Assembly (NCBI GenBank): GCA_049974825.1
Contig: JBNGDJ010000088.1
Span: 1 to 10,325, forward strand
Source of the DNA: JBKHDT01 sp049974825
Lineage (GTDB): Bacteria > Pseudomonadota > Gammaproteobacteria > Halothiobacillales > Halothiobacillaceae
DNA: 10,325 nt
Direction: 5' to 3'
Position numbers and translations under genes: made by a program. This document shows positions 1 to 7,701 of the stretch, piece by piece (the stretch's first letter is position 1; every line of letters begins with the position of its first letter). The notes below the pieces were generated by a model. That model was not told the origin of the DNA. It made no database searches and saw nothing but the letters and a program-made list of their open reading frames with translations.

Positions 1-25
1 GGGTACAAGGACCAATAGCAACCCA

Positions 26-92
26 AAGCCCCAACGGGGCGACACATCCCCCCGCCCTCGCGCATACAACCGATGTCGCCCCGTTGGGGCTT
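26..92. repeat. REP/BIME-like pair of inverted hairpins
   Basis: A perfect 19-bp inverted repeat: positions 26-44 (AAGCCCCAACGGGGCGACA) are the reverse complement of positions 74-92, separated by a 29-nt loop. Each arm is itself a small hairpin, GCCCC-AAC-GGGGC, so the unit resembles the paired palindromes (BIMEs) mobilised by REP-associated Y1 transposases. No transposase is present in the window. It could instead act as a bidirectional transcription stop for whatever lies to the left, but there is no T-tract. Confidence 0.75.
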
Positions 93-113
93 CATTCCAT
101 AATTGAACACCTT

Positions 114-170
114 GCCCAGGGCCGCGTCCCCTCCTTCGCGCTGCGCGCTACGGAGGTTCCTTGCCTGGGC
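114..170. repeat. Nested GC-rich inverted repeat
   Basis: Outer arms GCCCAGG (114-120) and CCTGGGC (164-170) enclose inner arms CCTCC (130-134) and GGAGG (152-156), with a further GCGC-TGC-GCGC hairpin at the centre. The layered symmetry suggests a second dispersed palindromic element or a strong RNA hairpin ahead of the oxidoreductase gene. No open reading frame of interest overlaps it. Its function is unknown; a leader structure or a terminator for an upstream gene are alternatives. Confidence 0.5.
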
Positions 171-255
171 TATCGAATCCGGCCTCGTTGAGGCTGAATG
201 CTGCCAATTTCAAAAACTGGTTTTCTCGCAAATCCTTGCCATCCGTATTTAAATA

Positions 256-1239
256 ATGAACACCCAAACCCTTGCCATCTTCGGCTGCGGCGACTTCCTG
301 CGCTGGCAGGCCGATTCCCTGAAAGCCTCAACGCGCGTCCGCGTGGCCGCGCTCTATGACCCGGACGCCGCGCGTTCCGGGGCCTTCGCCGAGCAGCTCG
401 GTGGAACGGTGGCCACCGATCCGGACGCCGTTTTCGCCGATGCGTCAATCGACAGCGTCGCGCTGTTCGTGCCGCCGTGGATCCGCAAGGGGCTGTTCCT
501 CAAGGCGGCTGCGGCGGGCAAGCACGTCATCGCCACCAAGCCGTTTGGCTCGACCCCGGAAGACTGCGCGGAGATGCGCGCCGCGGCGGACAAGGCCGGC
601 ATCCGCGCCGGGGTCATCTACGGCCGCAGCGACGACGCCTTCGCGGAGGCGGCCCGCGACCTGTTGGCCGACGGCCGCCTTGGCCGGCTCGCGCTGTACC
701 GGCAGGACTGGATCCACGCGTATCCAAAATGGAATACATGGGCGACCGATCCCGACAAGAACGGCGGACCCTTCATGGACGCGATGATCCACAACCTCAA
801 CGCCGCCTGTTACCTGATGGACCGGGAGGTCGGGGAGACCGCCTTCTTCTCCGACCGCCTCGCCCATCCGGAGCTCAAGTGTGCCGACACCGAGGCCATG
901 GTCGTGCGCTTCGCCGGCGGCGGACTTGCCCACCTCTTCATCACATGGGCGGCCGACCTCGCCACTTACAGCACCGCCGGCAACGACCGCGAACACATCG
1001 ACCTCCTCTACCTTGTCACCGACACGGGCTGGCGCATCACCAAGGAGTGGCGCGACGGCGCCCCCGTCATCCTCGCCTCGCGCGAGGGCAAGCAGGAGGT
1101 GATCCCCTGCCCACTGCTTCAACCGACGCTTTACGACGCCTTTGCCGCGCACCTCGAAGGGGCGCCCTTTCCCCGCCGCCTCGCCTCCATGGAGGAGGCC
1201 AGCCGCGACATCCGCCTGGTTCGCCGGGCCAACGGGTAA
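256..1239 (+). CDS. Gfo/Idh/MocA family NAD(P)-dependent oxidoreductase
   Basis: A 327-residue cytoplasmic protein. The N-terminal Rossmann fold shows the glycine-rich turn at residues 10-15 (GCGDFL, with the usual third Gly/Ala replaced by Leu) and an acidic residue ending strand 2 (D35 in LYDPD). The family lysine follows as TKPFG (K95, with Thr in place of the common Glu of EKP). The C-terminal alpha/beta domain has the D-x3-H pair in GGPFMDAMIHN (D175, H179). Members oxidise, reduce or epimerise sugars, inositols and amino-sugar derivatives; the substrate cannot be told here. ATG 256 is the first start; it follows an AT-rich ATTTAAAT and has no Shine-Dalgarno. The gene converges on the hydrolase gene with 7 bp between stop codons, so its transcript must end inside or beyond the opposing gene. 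A role in processing sugars released by the neighbouring hydrolase is inference. Confidence 0.9.
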   Translation: MNTQTLAIFGCGDFLRWQADSLKASTRVRVAALYDPDAARSGAFAEQLGGTVATDPDAVFADASIDSVALFVPPWIRKGLFLKAAAAGKHVIATKPFGSTPEDCAEMRAAADKAGIRAGVIYGRSDDAFAEAARDLLADGRLGRLALYRQDWIHAYPKWNTWATDPDKNGGPFMDAMIHNLNAACYLMDREVGETAFFSDRLAHPELKCADTEAMVVRFAGGGLAHLFITWAADLATYSTAGNDREHIDLLYLVTDTGWRITKEWRDGAPVILASREGKQEVIPCPLLQPTLYDAFAAHLEGAPFPRRLASMEEASRDIRLVRRANG

Positions 1240-1246
1240 TCTCAGC

Positions 1247-2308
1247 TCAGGGAGCCGGGACAACGACGCGGTGGAAGATCTTGTTGCCGGCGGCCGGGAA
1301 TGCGGCGGCAAGGGCGCAGAAGGCGGCGGTGCCGTGGGGGTCGCCGGGCTTGAAATGCGAGGGAACGCGATAGCCGGCATCCGACGCAAGCGGGCCTGGG
1401 CCCGGGCAGGCATGGAGCACAATTCCGTCCGCGCTGAGGTGGTCCTCCATGAGGACACTTGCGGACTCCATCACCGGCGTCGGGTCAATCCCTGGGATCA
1501 GCCCATCCATTTGTCCGGCGCGAATCAGTGCGGCGGCGATGAGGGCGCTGCCGCTGCTTTCCGGGGGGCTGCGGTCAGGGGTTTCGTTCAAGAGGGCATG
1601 CCAGATGCCGGAAGGTGGGCGGTGGTTCATGAGCGCCTCGGCTACCTCGTTCAAGATCCCGGCCAGGCGCTGACGGCGGACGGGATGTCCGAGATGATCC
1701 AGACATTCCATGAGGCCGCGCAGCAGCCAGCCATGGCCGCGCGACCATGCGCCGGGGGACAGGCGCGCCGGATCATCCGCGATCCAGCCGCGCCCGTTGT
1801 GCCAGAGGCCGGTCGCGGGATCCCGCAGGATATCCCGGTGGATCTCGAACTGCCGGCAAGCCGTCTCCTCCAGCTCATCCGGGTCGAGCCGCGCCGGCAC
1901 CGGCTCGCCTGCACGGATCAGCCACGCCAGCTTGATGAGGCGCGACGCCTCCTCCTGGAAGGAGTCGATGAGGATGGCGAGGCGGCCCTGCAGGTGATTG
2001 CCGCACGGATGCAGCCATGCGCCCTCGGGCGAACGCCGCGGTTGGTTGAGGATGGCCGTGGCGGAGGACTCGAAGGCCCGCAGCCATGCCGTGTCGCGAG
2101 TTTCCCGATACATCGCGAAGTCGAGGGCGTTGAACGGCCCGGTCGGCCGGGGCCCGTTCAGGCAGGCGCCGACCTCCGCGGCCGCGAGGCCCCGCGCGGG
2201 CAGGCGCAGGGCCTCCTCGGCTGCGAGGCAGTGCACGTAGCTCCACTTCCGTGCGGGCGTCGCCCGAAGCCGGTCCAATAGGCGCGCAAGCTTGTTTTCG
2301 GCAAGCAC
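1247..2308 (-). CDS. GH88/GH105-like unsaturated glycuronyl hydrolase
   Basis: A 353-residue protein read from GTG 2308. Family hallmarks in order: QPRRSPEGAWLH at 89-100; an Asp at 115 (LIDSFQEEA) where GH88/GH105 enzymes carry the general acid/base; DPATGLWHNGRGW at 163-175; SPGAWSRGHGW at 184-194, matching the conserved W-x-R-G-[NH]-G-W; GIWH at 234-237; ESSGSA at 250-255; GTAAF at 326-330. These (alpha/alpha)6-barrel enzymes hydrate and cleave unsaturated uronic acids from oligosaccharides left by polysaccharide lyases. There is no signal peptide, so it is probably cytoplasmic. The part before QPRR is shorter than in classical GH105 proteins. The start is 12 bp after the stop of the upstream 1749-residue gene, with no clear ribosome site, which suggests translational coupling. 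The last 12 residues resemble the C-terminal tail of secreted proteins in this locus, which is odd for a GH105. Exact substrate unknown; activity is likely but unproven given divergence around the Asp. Confidence 0.8.
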   Translation of the reverse strand: MLAENKLARLLDRLRATPARKWSYVHCLAAEEALRLPARGLAAAEVGACLNGPRPTGPFNALDFAMYRETRDTAWLRAFESSATAILNQPRRSPEGAWLHPCGNHLQGRLAILIDSFQEEASRLIKLAWLIRAGEPVPARLDPDELEETACRQFEIHRDILRDPATGLWHNGRGWIADDPARLSPGAWSRGHGWLLRGLMECLDHLGHPVRRQRLAGILNEVAEALMNHRPPSGIWHALLNETPDRSPPESSGSALIAAALIRAGQMDGLIPGIDPTPVMESASVLMEDHLSADGIVLHACPGPGPLASDAGYRVPSHFKPGDPHGTAAFCALAAAFPAAGNKIFHRVVVPAP

Positions 2309-2320
2309 GGGCCCGCAAGG

Positions 2321-5300
2321 TCAGGGATACTCGACGCGATAGAAAGCCGCGCCCACAGCGGGGACCGGAACCGTGAAACTGCCCTCGTTGCCGTCACCGG
2401 TCAACTCCTGTCCGGTGGGTGACCAGTTGACCAGATCGCCGCTCGATTGCAGGACGTAGAGCTTGCCGGAGACAGTCTGGAAACGCAGTTCAAGGTTCCC
2501 GCCGGAGGGTATCACCGTGACCACGGGTGGAGCGGACGGCCCGACCGGCGGCACCGGCGTGACATCGGCGTAGGTCGCGCCAAAGCGGATCTCATCCAGG
2601 TAGCCTTTGTTGGGAGGGCCGCCCGGAAACCAGAGGAAGCGATTGAAGAGAAAGCCTGTATCCGTCGTATTCAAAGACAGCGTCGGGACAAGCGGAGGAG
2701 TACCTCCCAGCTCGGCGGGGTTGATATAAATATCCAGCGTGCTGGTCGCGGCGAAGGATAGCTTCCATACGATCAGGTGGGTCTGGCCGGTGGTTGCCGC
2801 CACTCCGGTGGAGACGCCCGCGCCGTTCATGATCTTCGCCGTCCAGATTCCCCCACTGCTCAACACCTCGGCCACCGGGGTGGTATACCACCAGACCGTG
2901 TTGTTGTTGCGGGCCAGGCTCACGCGGTTGAAGGAGGTGGACTCCGGACGAATCAGGTAGCTCATCCAGATCTCCGTGCCGGGCAGGCCGATTTCGCCGT
3001 TGTTGTTCAGGTCGGCAAAGGCTCCAGGGACATCCAGCTTGCGCCCGGAGGTGTTATAGGAGCCCTCTCCCCACGCACTGTTCCCCGAGGTGAATATATC
3101 CCCGAACGCAAGCACGGGCGAACTCACAACCCCATATCCAGCCGTGTTTTGAACGTCCCAACTGGTCGCCCATCCCTCGCCCGAGGTCGTTTCATCCAAA
3201 TTCCCGGTCGGGCTGGCAAAGTCATCGTAAGCGTAGAGGTTCGCGGTGGGCGATGGCTCGACCTGCACCGTGTACTCGCTGGTGTCGCTGTCGGCCTCGT
3301 TGTCGGAAACCTGTACCGTGAACACCGACGTTCCCTGGGCGGAGGGGATGCCGCTGAGGACACCGCTTGAGCTGAGCGTCAATCCGGCCGGGAGGGTCCC
3401 GGCGATCACGCTCCATTCAAGCGGTGCGTTGCCGCCGCTGGCCTCAAGGGTCACGGAGTACGGCTGGCCGGCGGTGCCGCCGGGAAGCGACGCGGTGGTG
3501 ATGACCGGAGATGTGTCAACATAGGGATTGATCACAAGGCTCAATTCCGCTGTAGCGAAATCGTCATCCGAATCATCCACGCGGACGACAAATCCGAAGG
3601 TTCCCTCGCTGGTCGGCGTGCCGCTGATGAGGCCGCTGGGGCCCAGGCTGAGGCCGTCCGGCAAGGCGCCGGATGCGAGGCTCCACACAAGCGCGGGATT
3701 GCCTCCCTCGGCAATGAGCTGCTGGGCATAGGCGCTGTTTGCCTCGCCGTCGGGCAGGCTCGTGGTGAGGATCACCGGCGCGCTGTCCTCGGCATGGACG
3801 GCGTAAATGTTGCCATCCGACGAGCCGACGAAGACCACCCCGTCCTCGACCCAGGGGGAAGAAGCCACCATTCCACCGGCGTCAAAGGTCCATTTGACCG
3901 TGCCGTCATTCGCGTCAAAGGCGTAAAGATTTCCATCGTCGCTGCCGACGTAGCTGCGCCCACTGGCCAGAGTCGGTGAAGAGCGGACGGGACCTCCTGT
4001 CATGTGCGACCAGACCATCGAGCCGGTATCCACATCGACTGCGTAAAATCCGTTGGCCAGCGAACCGACGAAGGCAACGGTCTTGACCTCGCCGCTGATG
4101 TTAAGCATCCCGACCGCGGGAGAAGACTCCGGCTGGTCGTCAAAGTTACCGTCGACATTGAAGGTCCACAGAAAACCACCGGTTGCCCGGTTTACGCAGA
4201 CAAGCAACTTGTTCTGCATGTAAAGCACCCGGTTCTCGTCGACAATTGCCATGCAGGCCTTGCTGCGGTGACCGGTAAATGCCCATTCCGGGTACTCGGT
4301 CCGCAGGTCGGCGGCCATGTAGCGGTTATCTGCATACGGGGCGTACATCGTGGTTCCGTCAATGGCCGGACCCATCGGGCCGTTGTTGGAATAACCGAAG
4401 CGGAAGCGCCAGACTTCCGTTCCGGTGGCGGCATCCAGGCCGCGGTAATAGCTGTTGCTCCAGCCGGCATGTCCAAACCAGACAATGTCATAGGCGACAG
4501 CCGGCGAAGTCGTGGTGGAAAAGCCACTGTTGAACTTCCACAACTCGGTCCCGCTGGTGGCCTCGATCGCCCAAAGATAATTGCCGGCGCCGATGTAGAC
4601 CACGTTGTTCACCACGGCGGGGGCCGAAACAATCGAACTCGCCCCGGTGGGGAAATTCCAGATCTCCGCCCCGGTAGCCGGATCGATGGCGTACACTTTG
4701 CCATTGTCGCTGCCGCAATAGAGGACGCCGTCGACAACAACCGGCGAGGTCAGGACGGGAGCACCCGTGTTAAAGACCCATTTCGTGCTCACGGGACCCT
4801 CGGGAACACCAGTTGCTGCGGTGGTTCCTGTGCGGTTGTTGTTGTACCTGAACATCCGCCCCTGGTGATTGTCAAAGTTGGCGGCATCAAGATCCAGGAC
4901 CACTTCAGGAACGAAGGTCGTGTCCTCGGGATGTTCCCCGGCATCGCAACGCACCACCCGGAAGCCGATGTGGGCACGGGCGGCCGACTCCCGGTCCTGA
5001 TCACGTTCCGTAACCTTGTAGGGGACTCCGCCAAAGCTTCCGCCACGCAGCGCCTTGCCAAACAGGCCACTGGGGTTGCTGCTGCCCTTGGGATTGTGGG
5101 ATTTATAATAGTCAAAGGACGGCCAGTCCCAGACCCATTCGAGCGCGTTGCCGGCAAGATCGTATATGCCGTAACTGTTGGAGGGCTTTGTCCCGACCGG
5201 CTGCGACTTGCCGCCCGAGTTTGCCATAAACCAGCCGTGATTCACCGCCTCCGGTTCACCGCCCGTCCAGGGATACTGCAGGTTCTTCGTGCTGTCTCCG

Positions 5301-7570
5301 GCGCGAAAGGCGGCTTCCCATTCCGACTCCGTGGGCAGGCGGTAGCCGTTCTTTTCCCATCTGGCATAGATCGGCATGAACTGCTCCGCGGTGGCCTGCG
5401 TCGAGCCCGGACGCATGTCCATGGAGATGCGCCAGCGGTTGGCGCCGCGCAGCACCTGGGTGCGCTCCTCATCGGAATAGTAGACGGGATCCAGGCCCTC
5501 GTACTCGGACAGGGCGTTGCACCACAGGGCGGCATCATTCCAGCCGACATCCATGACCGGCTCGTCCTGCGTGTGGGTGTGCTGGCCGGTCTGCCAGTCC
5601 ATGCTGCCAAGGTCGCCGTCGCGGTCGAAGGTGTAGCCGTTCAGGACCGCCCACTGCAGGACTTCCTTCCAGTCCCCGTGGGTGATTTCATGCTTCGACA
5701 TGTAGTATGGCGTGATGCGCACCAATGCGTCGTCGCCGCGGATGTAGCCGACGTTGTCATCCTCGTAATCCGGGTCGCCGGGCTGGCCATACGTATAGGC
5801 TCCGTCGATACGGTCCGAAAGCTTCGAGCCGACCAGGCCGGGAATCGTGGAGGCCGTTCCGGCGATCACCTGCCCCTGGGTGAAGGTCCATGCCGGCAGC
5901 GCGCCGGCGGTCTGCACGGCAGGCGGCGCCACCTGGCCTGAGCGGACAATGCGGAACCCGATTCCGCAGCTGCCGAGGTCGAAGGGCTTGTCCCCGTGCG
6001 GCAGAATGGAGGTTGTGTCGCGGTTTTCCGGATACAGGAAGCCGCCGCCCAGGACGGTGTGGCTGTTTTGGGTGGATGGGTCAAAATAGTCGCCTGCCGC
6101 CGGGACATCCCATGTGAATTCCCAGACGTTGCCGATCATGTCGTAAAGGCCCCACGCATTCGGCGTCAGCGTGCCCACTTCGGCGGTACGCCCGCCGGCG
6201 TTGGCGGCGGTCCACGCATGTGTCGTGGCGGCGGACGCGGAGCCGGTTCCCGCCTCGGCGGCGTGACCCCATTCGGTCAGCGTCGGCAGGCGGAAACCGT
6301 CCGCTTCCCAATCCACATATACTTCAAATTCCGTATTGTAGTTGGCCGGATAGGTGCGGTCTACGACCGTGCGCAGCACCTCCGTCTTGGCCGCATCCGC
6401 ATAATAACAGGGGGTATAGCCCTCGTACTCGGACAGGGCGTTGCACCAGAGCACGGCGTCCATCCAGGTCATGTCGGTGGCCGGCTCGGCGGCGGTGTGG
6501 CTGAAGTTGCCGAGGTCCATGCTGCCCATGTCGCCGTCACGGTCGAAGACGTAACCGGGATCCAGGTCGAAGGCGTACTGGTTGGAAACCGCCCACTTGT
6601 AGATCTGCTTCCAAAGGGAATACGGCACCTCGGTCGCCCCCATGTCGAAGCTGGCCACGCTCTGGCCCTGCCATGTGCCGGACGGCACCGCCACCATGTC
6701 CGCCAGGAACGAGGCCGCCGCGGGCCGCGCCACCTGCGCGTACACCTCGAAGGAATGCCATTTCACGCCGAGGTCCTCCTGGCGCAGGGTCTCCGCGTAG
6801 ACCATGAAGCCAACGGCCGTCACGTCTGCGAAGGTGTGCGGGGCGAAGGTGGCTTCGGAACCATAAAAATCGATCTGATAGGGCTCGACCGGATTATAGG
6901 GAGCCCAATTGGTTGTGGTCGGATGCAGGATATAGGACGTGTGGCGCGGGCTGCTGCGCCCGATCTCCGCCTGGTAGTCGGCAAAGCGCTTTTCCGAAAC
7001 ATAGAACTGCTCCCCGTCGCGCACCACCCAGCGCCCGCTGTCCACGTTGTCAAAATAGCGCGAGATGTGCGGCACAATCCGGCTGTTTTCATCAAAGGTC
7101 ACCGTGTAGGCGTCACCGCCGTTGAGAAAGTCCTCCTTCTGCCAGAACCACAGGCCAAACGCCTTCACCGGGGGCTTGCTGGTGCTGGACGTCATCATGT
7201 TCCAGTCATCCCGCTGCTCATGGTTCTCGTTGAGCAGGCCCTCCGTCAGGGTGCCTCCGGTTGCCGCAAAGTAACCCGTATACCCGCCGTAAAAGCGCGC
7301 GTTGGTCGCCTCAAGGTCGTACTCGTTGCCCCGCGCCCGCGGGTTCATCGGCTCCGTCAGGCTGAACTCCCAGAAGGCCACGCTGTCGTCCACAGTCTGC
7401 CCGTCGCCGTCCACGTCCACCGCAACCCCCGGCTGCGCGGTCAGGGGGGTGTCCCGGTAATAGCCCGAGCCCATGTCCGCGCCGTAATCCACAATCCGGC
7501 ACAGCTCCGCAGGGGAAGTTAACGTCAGGCACAGCGAGGCTGCAAGAAAGGGCACTTTCCAGTTCATCAT
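2321..7570 (-). CDS. Secreted multidomain protein: 2x SUMF1, PQQ-type propeller, 2x putative Ig, ConA-like, F-[YH]-R-V tail
   Basis: A 1749-residue exported protein; ATG 7570 is chosen because a Sec signal peptide follows (K5, hydrophobic core 7-18, likely cut near SPA 19-21). Any longer reading would run into the assembly gap. Domains in order: an unrecognised beta-rich domain (about 25-280) ending in a ligand-binding-like VKWHSFEVYA; two SUMF1/formylglycine-enzyme-like domains (about 290-544 and 612-874), both with LWCNALSEYEG, [FY]RLPT and GFR-[IV]-V-R; an eight-blade quinoprotein-type propeller (about 925-1260) with repeats such as YAIDPATGAEIW, closed by the early strand TKWVFNTG; two putative Ig (He_PIG) domains (1264-1348, 1355-1437); a concanavalin-like domain (about 1443-1672); and a tail (1680-1749) ending FYRVEYP. 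The SUMF1 copies lack the catalytic cysteine pair, so they are probably binding folds, not sulfatase activators. No anchor or PEP-CTERM is present. It follows the PEP-CTERM gene by 35 bp and precedes the hydrolase by 12 bp. No Shine-Dalgarno is seen. Role inferred: extracellular glycan or partner binding. Confidence 0.9.
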   Translation of the reverse strand: MMNWKVPFLAASLCLTLTSPAELCRIVDYGADMGSGYYRDTPLTAQPGVAVDVDGDGQTVDDSVAFWEFSLTEPMNPRARGNEYDLEATNARFYGGYTGYFAATGGTLTEGLLNENHEQRDDWNMMTSSTSKPPVKAFGLWFWQKEDFLNGGDAYTVTFDENSRIVPHISRYFDNVDSGRWVVRDGEQFYVSEKRFADYQAEIGRSSPRHTSYILHPTTTNWAPYNPVEPYQIDFYGSEATFAPHTFADVTAVGFMVYAETLRQEDLGVKWHSFEVYAQVARPAAASFLADMVAVPSGTWQGQSVASFDMGATEVPYSLWKQIYKWAVSNQYAFDLDPGYVFDRDGDMGSMDLGNFSHTAAEPATDMTWMDAVLWCNALSEYEGYTPCYYADAAKTEVLRTVVDRTYPANYNTEFEVYVDWEADGFRLPTLTEWGHAAEAGTGSASAATTHAWTAANAGGRTAEVGTLTPNAWGLYDMIGNVWEFTWDVPAAGDYFDPSTQNSHTVLGGGFLYPENRDTTSILPHGDKPFDLGSCGIGFRIVRSGQVAPPAVQTAGALPAWTFTQGQVIAGTASTIPGLVGSKLSDRIDGAYTYGQPGDPDYEDDNVGYIRGDDALVRITPYYMSKHEITHGDWKEVLQWAVLNGYTFDRDGDLGSMDWQTGQHTHTQDEPVMDVGWNDAALWCNALSEYEGLDPVYYSDEERTQVLRGANRWRISMDMRPGSTQATAEQFMPIYARWEKNGYRLPTESEWEAAFRAGDSTKNLQYPWTGGEPEAVNHGWFMANSGGKSQPVGTKPSNSYGIYDLAGNALEWVWDWPSFDYYKSHNPKGSSNPSGLFGKALRGGSFGGVPYKVTERDQDRESAARAHIGFRVVRCDAGEHPEDTTFVPEVVLDLDAANFDNHQGRMFRYNNNRTGTTAATGVPEGPVSTKWVFNTGAPVLTSPVVVDGVLYCGSDNGKVYAIDPATGAEIWNFPTGASSIVSAPAVVNNVVYIGAGNYLWAIEATSGTELWKFNSGFSTTTSPAVAYDIVWFGHAGWSNSYYRGLDAATGTEVWRFRFGYSNNGPMGPAIDGTTMYAPYADNRYMAADLRTEYPEWAFTGHRSKACMAIVDENRVLYMQNKLLVCVNRATGGFLWTFNVDGNFDDQPESSPAVGMLNISGEVKTVAFVGSLANGFYAVDVDTGSMVWSHMTGGPVRSSPTLASGRSYVGSDDGNLYAFDANDGTVKWTFDAGGMVASSPWVEDGVVFVGSSDGNIYAVHAEDSAPVILTTSLPDGEANSAYAQQLIAEGGNPALVWSLASGALPDGLSLGPSGLISGTPTSEGTFGFVVRVDDSDDDFATAELSLVINPYVDTSPVITTASLPGGTAGQPYSVTLEASGGNAPLEWSVIAGTLPAGLTLSSSGVLSGIPSAQGTSVFTVQVSDNEADSDTSEYTVQVEPSPTANLYAYDDFASPTGNLDETTSGEGWATSWDVQNTAGYGVVSSPVLAFGDIFTSGNSAWGEGSYNTSGRKLDVPGAFADLNNNGEIGLPGTEIWMSYLIRPESTSFNRVSLARNNNTVWWYTTPVAEVLSSGGIWTAKIMNGAGVSTGVAATTGQTHLIVWKLSFAATSTLDIYINPAELGGTPPLVPTLSLNTTDTGFLFNRFLWFPGGPPNKGYLDEIRFGATYADVTPVPPVGPSAPPVVTVIPSGGNLELRFQTVSGKLYVLQSSGDLVNWSPTGQELTGDGNEGSFTVPVPAVGAAFYRVEYP
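5495..6448 (-). repeat. Intragenic duplication of the SUMF1 module (30-nt identical cores at both ends of this span)
   Basis: An identical 30-nt stretch occurs at 5495-5524 and 6419-6448, 924 bp apart (308 codons). It encodes LWCNALSEYEG in both SUMF1 domains of the large protein (residues 374-384 and 682-692). Outside this core the two copies differ widely at DNA and protein level, so the duplication is old and the core has been kept by selection or by local gene conversion. Confidence 0.8.
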
Positions 7571-7605
7571 CAGGAGGGGTTTGGGGTTCGTTCGATTAAA
7601 GGAAC

Positions 7606-7701
7606 TCAGGCGCGCGCCCGCATCACCCGGCGGCGCAGCAGAACCAGCCCAAGGGCGCCAAAGCCCGCCAGCAGCGCAAAGGTCCCCGGCTCGGGGACGG
7701 C
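7606..7701 (-). CDS. PEP-CTERM sorting-domain protein, C-terminal 31 residues only (body lost in gap)
   Basis: Only the last 31 codons are readable, ending at TGA 7608-7606. They form a textbook PEP-CTERM signal: VPEPGTFALL, a hydrophobic run AGFGALGLVLL, then RRR and a short basic end. In Gram-negative bacteria this signal directs an exported protein to an exosortase (EpsH/XrtA-like), which removes it and attaches the protein to the cell surface or an exopolysaccharide matrix. The rest of the gene lies in the run of N, whose true length is unknown. The next gene begins 35 bp after the stop, so co-transcription is likely. Orientation places the start codon toward 7801, close to the minus-strand copy of the conserved promoter element. 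The mature domain, and so its function, cannot be seen. No exosortase gene is in the window. Confidence 0.85.
   Translation of the reverse strand, partial: AVPEPGTFALLAGFGALGLVLLRRRVMRARA

Noticed and set aside
445..1458. 337-codon minus-strand ORF opposite the oxidoreductase
   Set aside because: It overlaps clear family motifs on the other strand and runs into the hydrolase gene out of frame.
1142..2281. 379-codon plus-strand ORF opposite the hydrolase
   Set aside because: Antisense to clear GH105 motifs, with no domain pattern.
2321..2323. TGA as a selenocysteine codon
   Set aside because: The protein before it ends in a complete tail motif, and no selenocysteine insertion structure could be identified. 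An ordinary stop is far more likely.
4004..5941. 645-codon plus-strand ORF opposite the large secreted-protein gene
   Set aside because: It lies wholly antisense to well-recognised SUMF1 and propeller coding sequence, has no recognisable domains, and is explained by the scarcity of stop codons on the reverse strand of GC-rich genes.
5996..7522. 508-codon plus-strand ORF opposite the N-terminal half of the same gene
   Set aside because: Antisense shadow rich in Arg, Gly, His and Val with no domain pattern.
7528..7570. Lipoprotein signal at C14 of the large protein
   Set aside because: The residues before the Cys (A-S-L) do not fit a lipobox, and a signal peptidase I site around SPA 19-21 fits better.
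7572..7577. AGGAGG next to the start of the large gene
   Set aside because: It is on the plus strand, whereas the gene is on the minus strand, so it cannot serve as its ribosome binding site.
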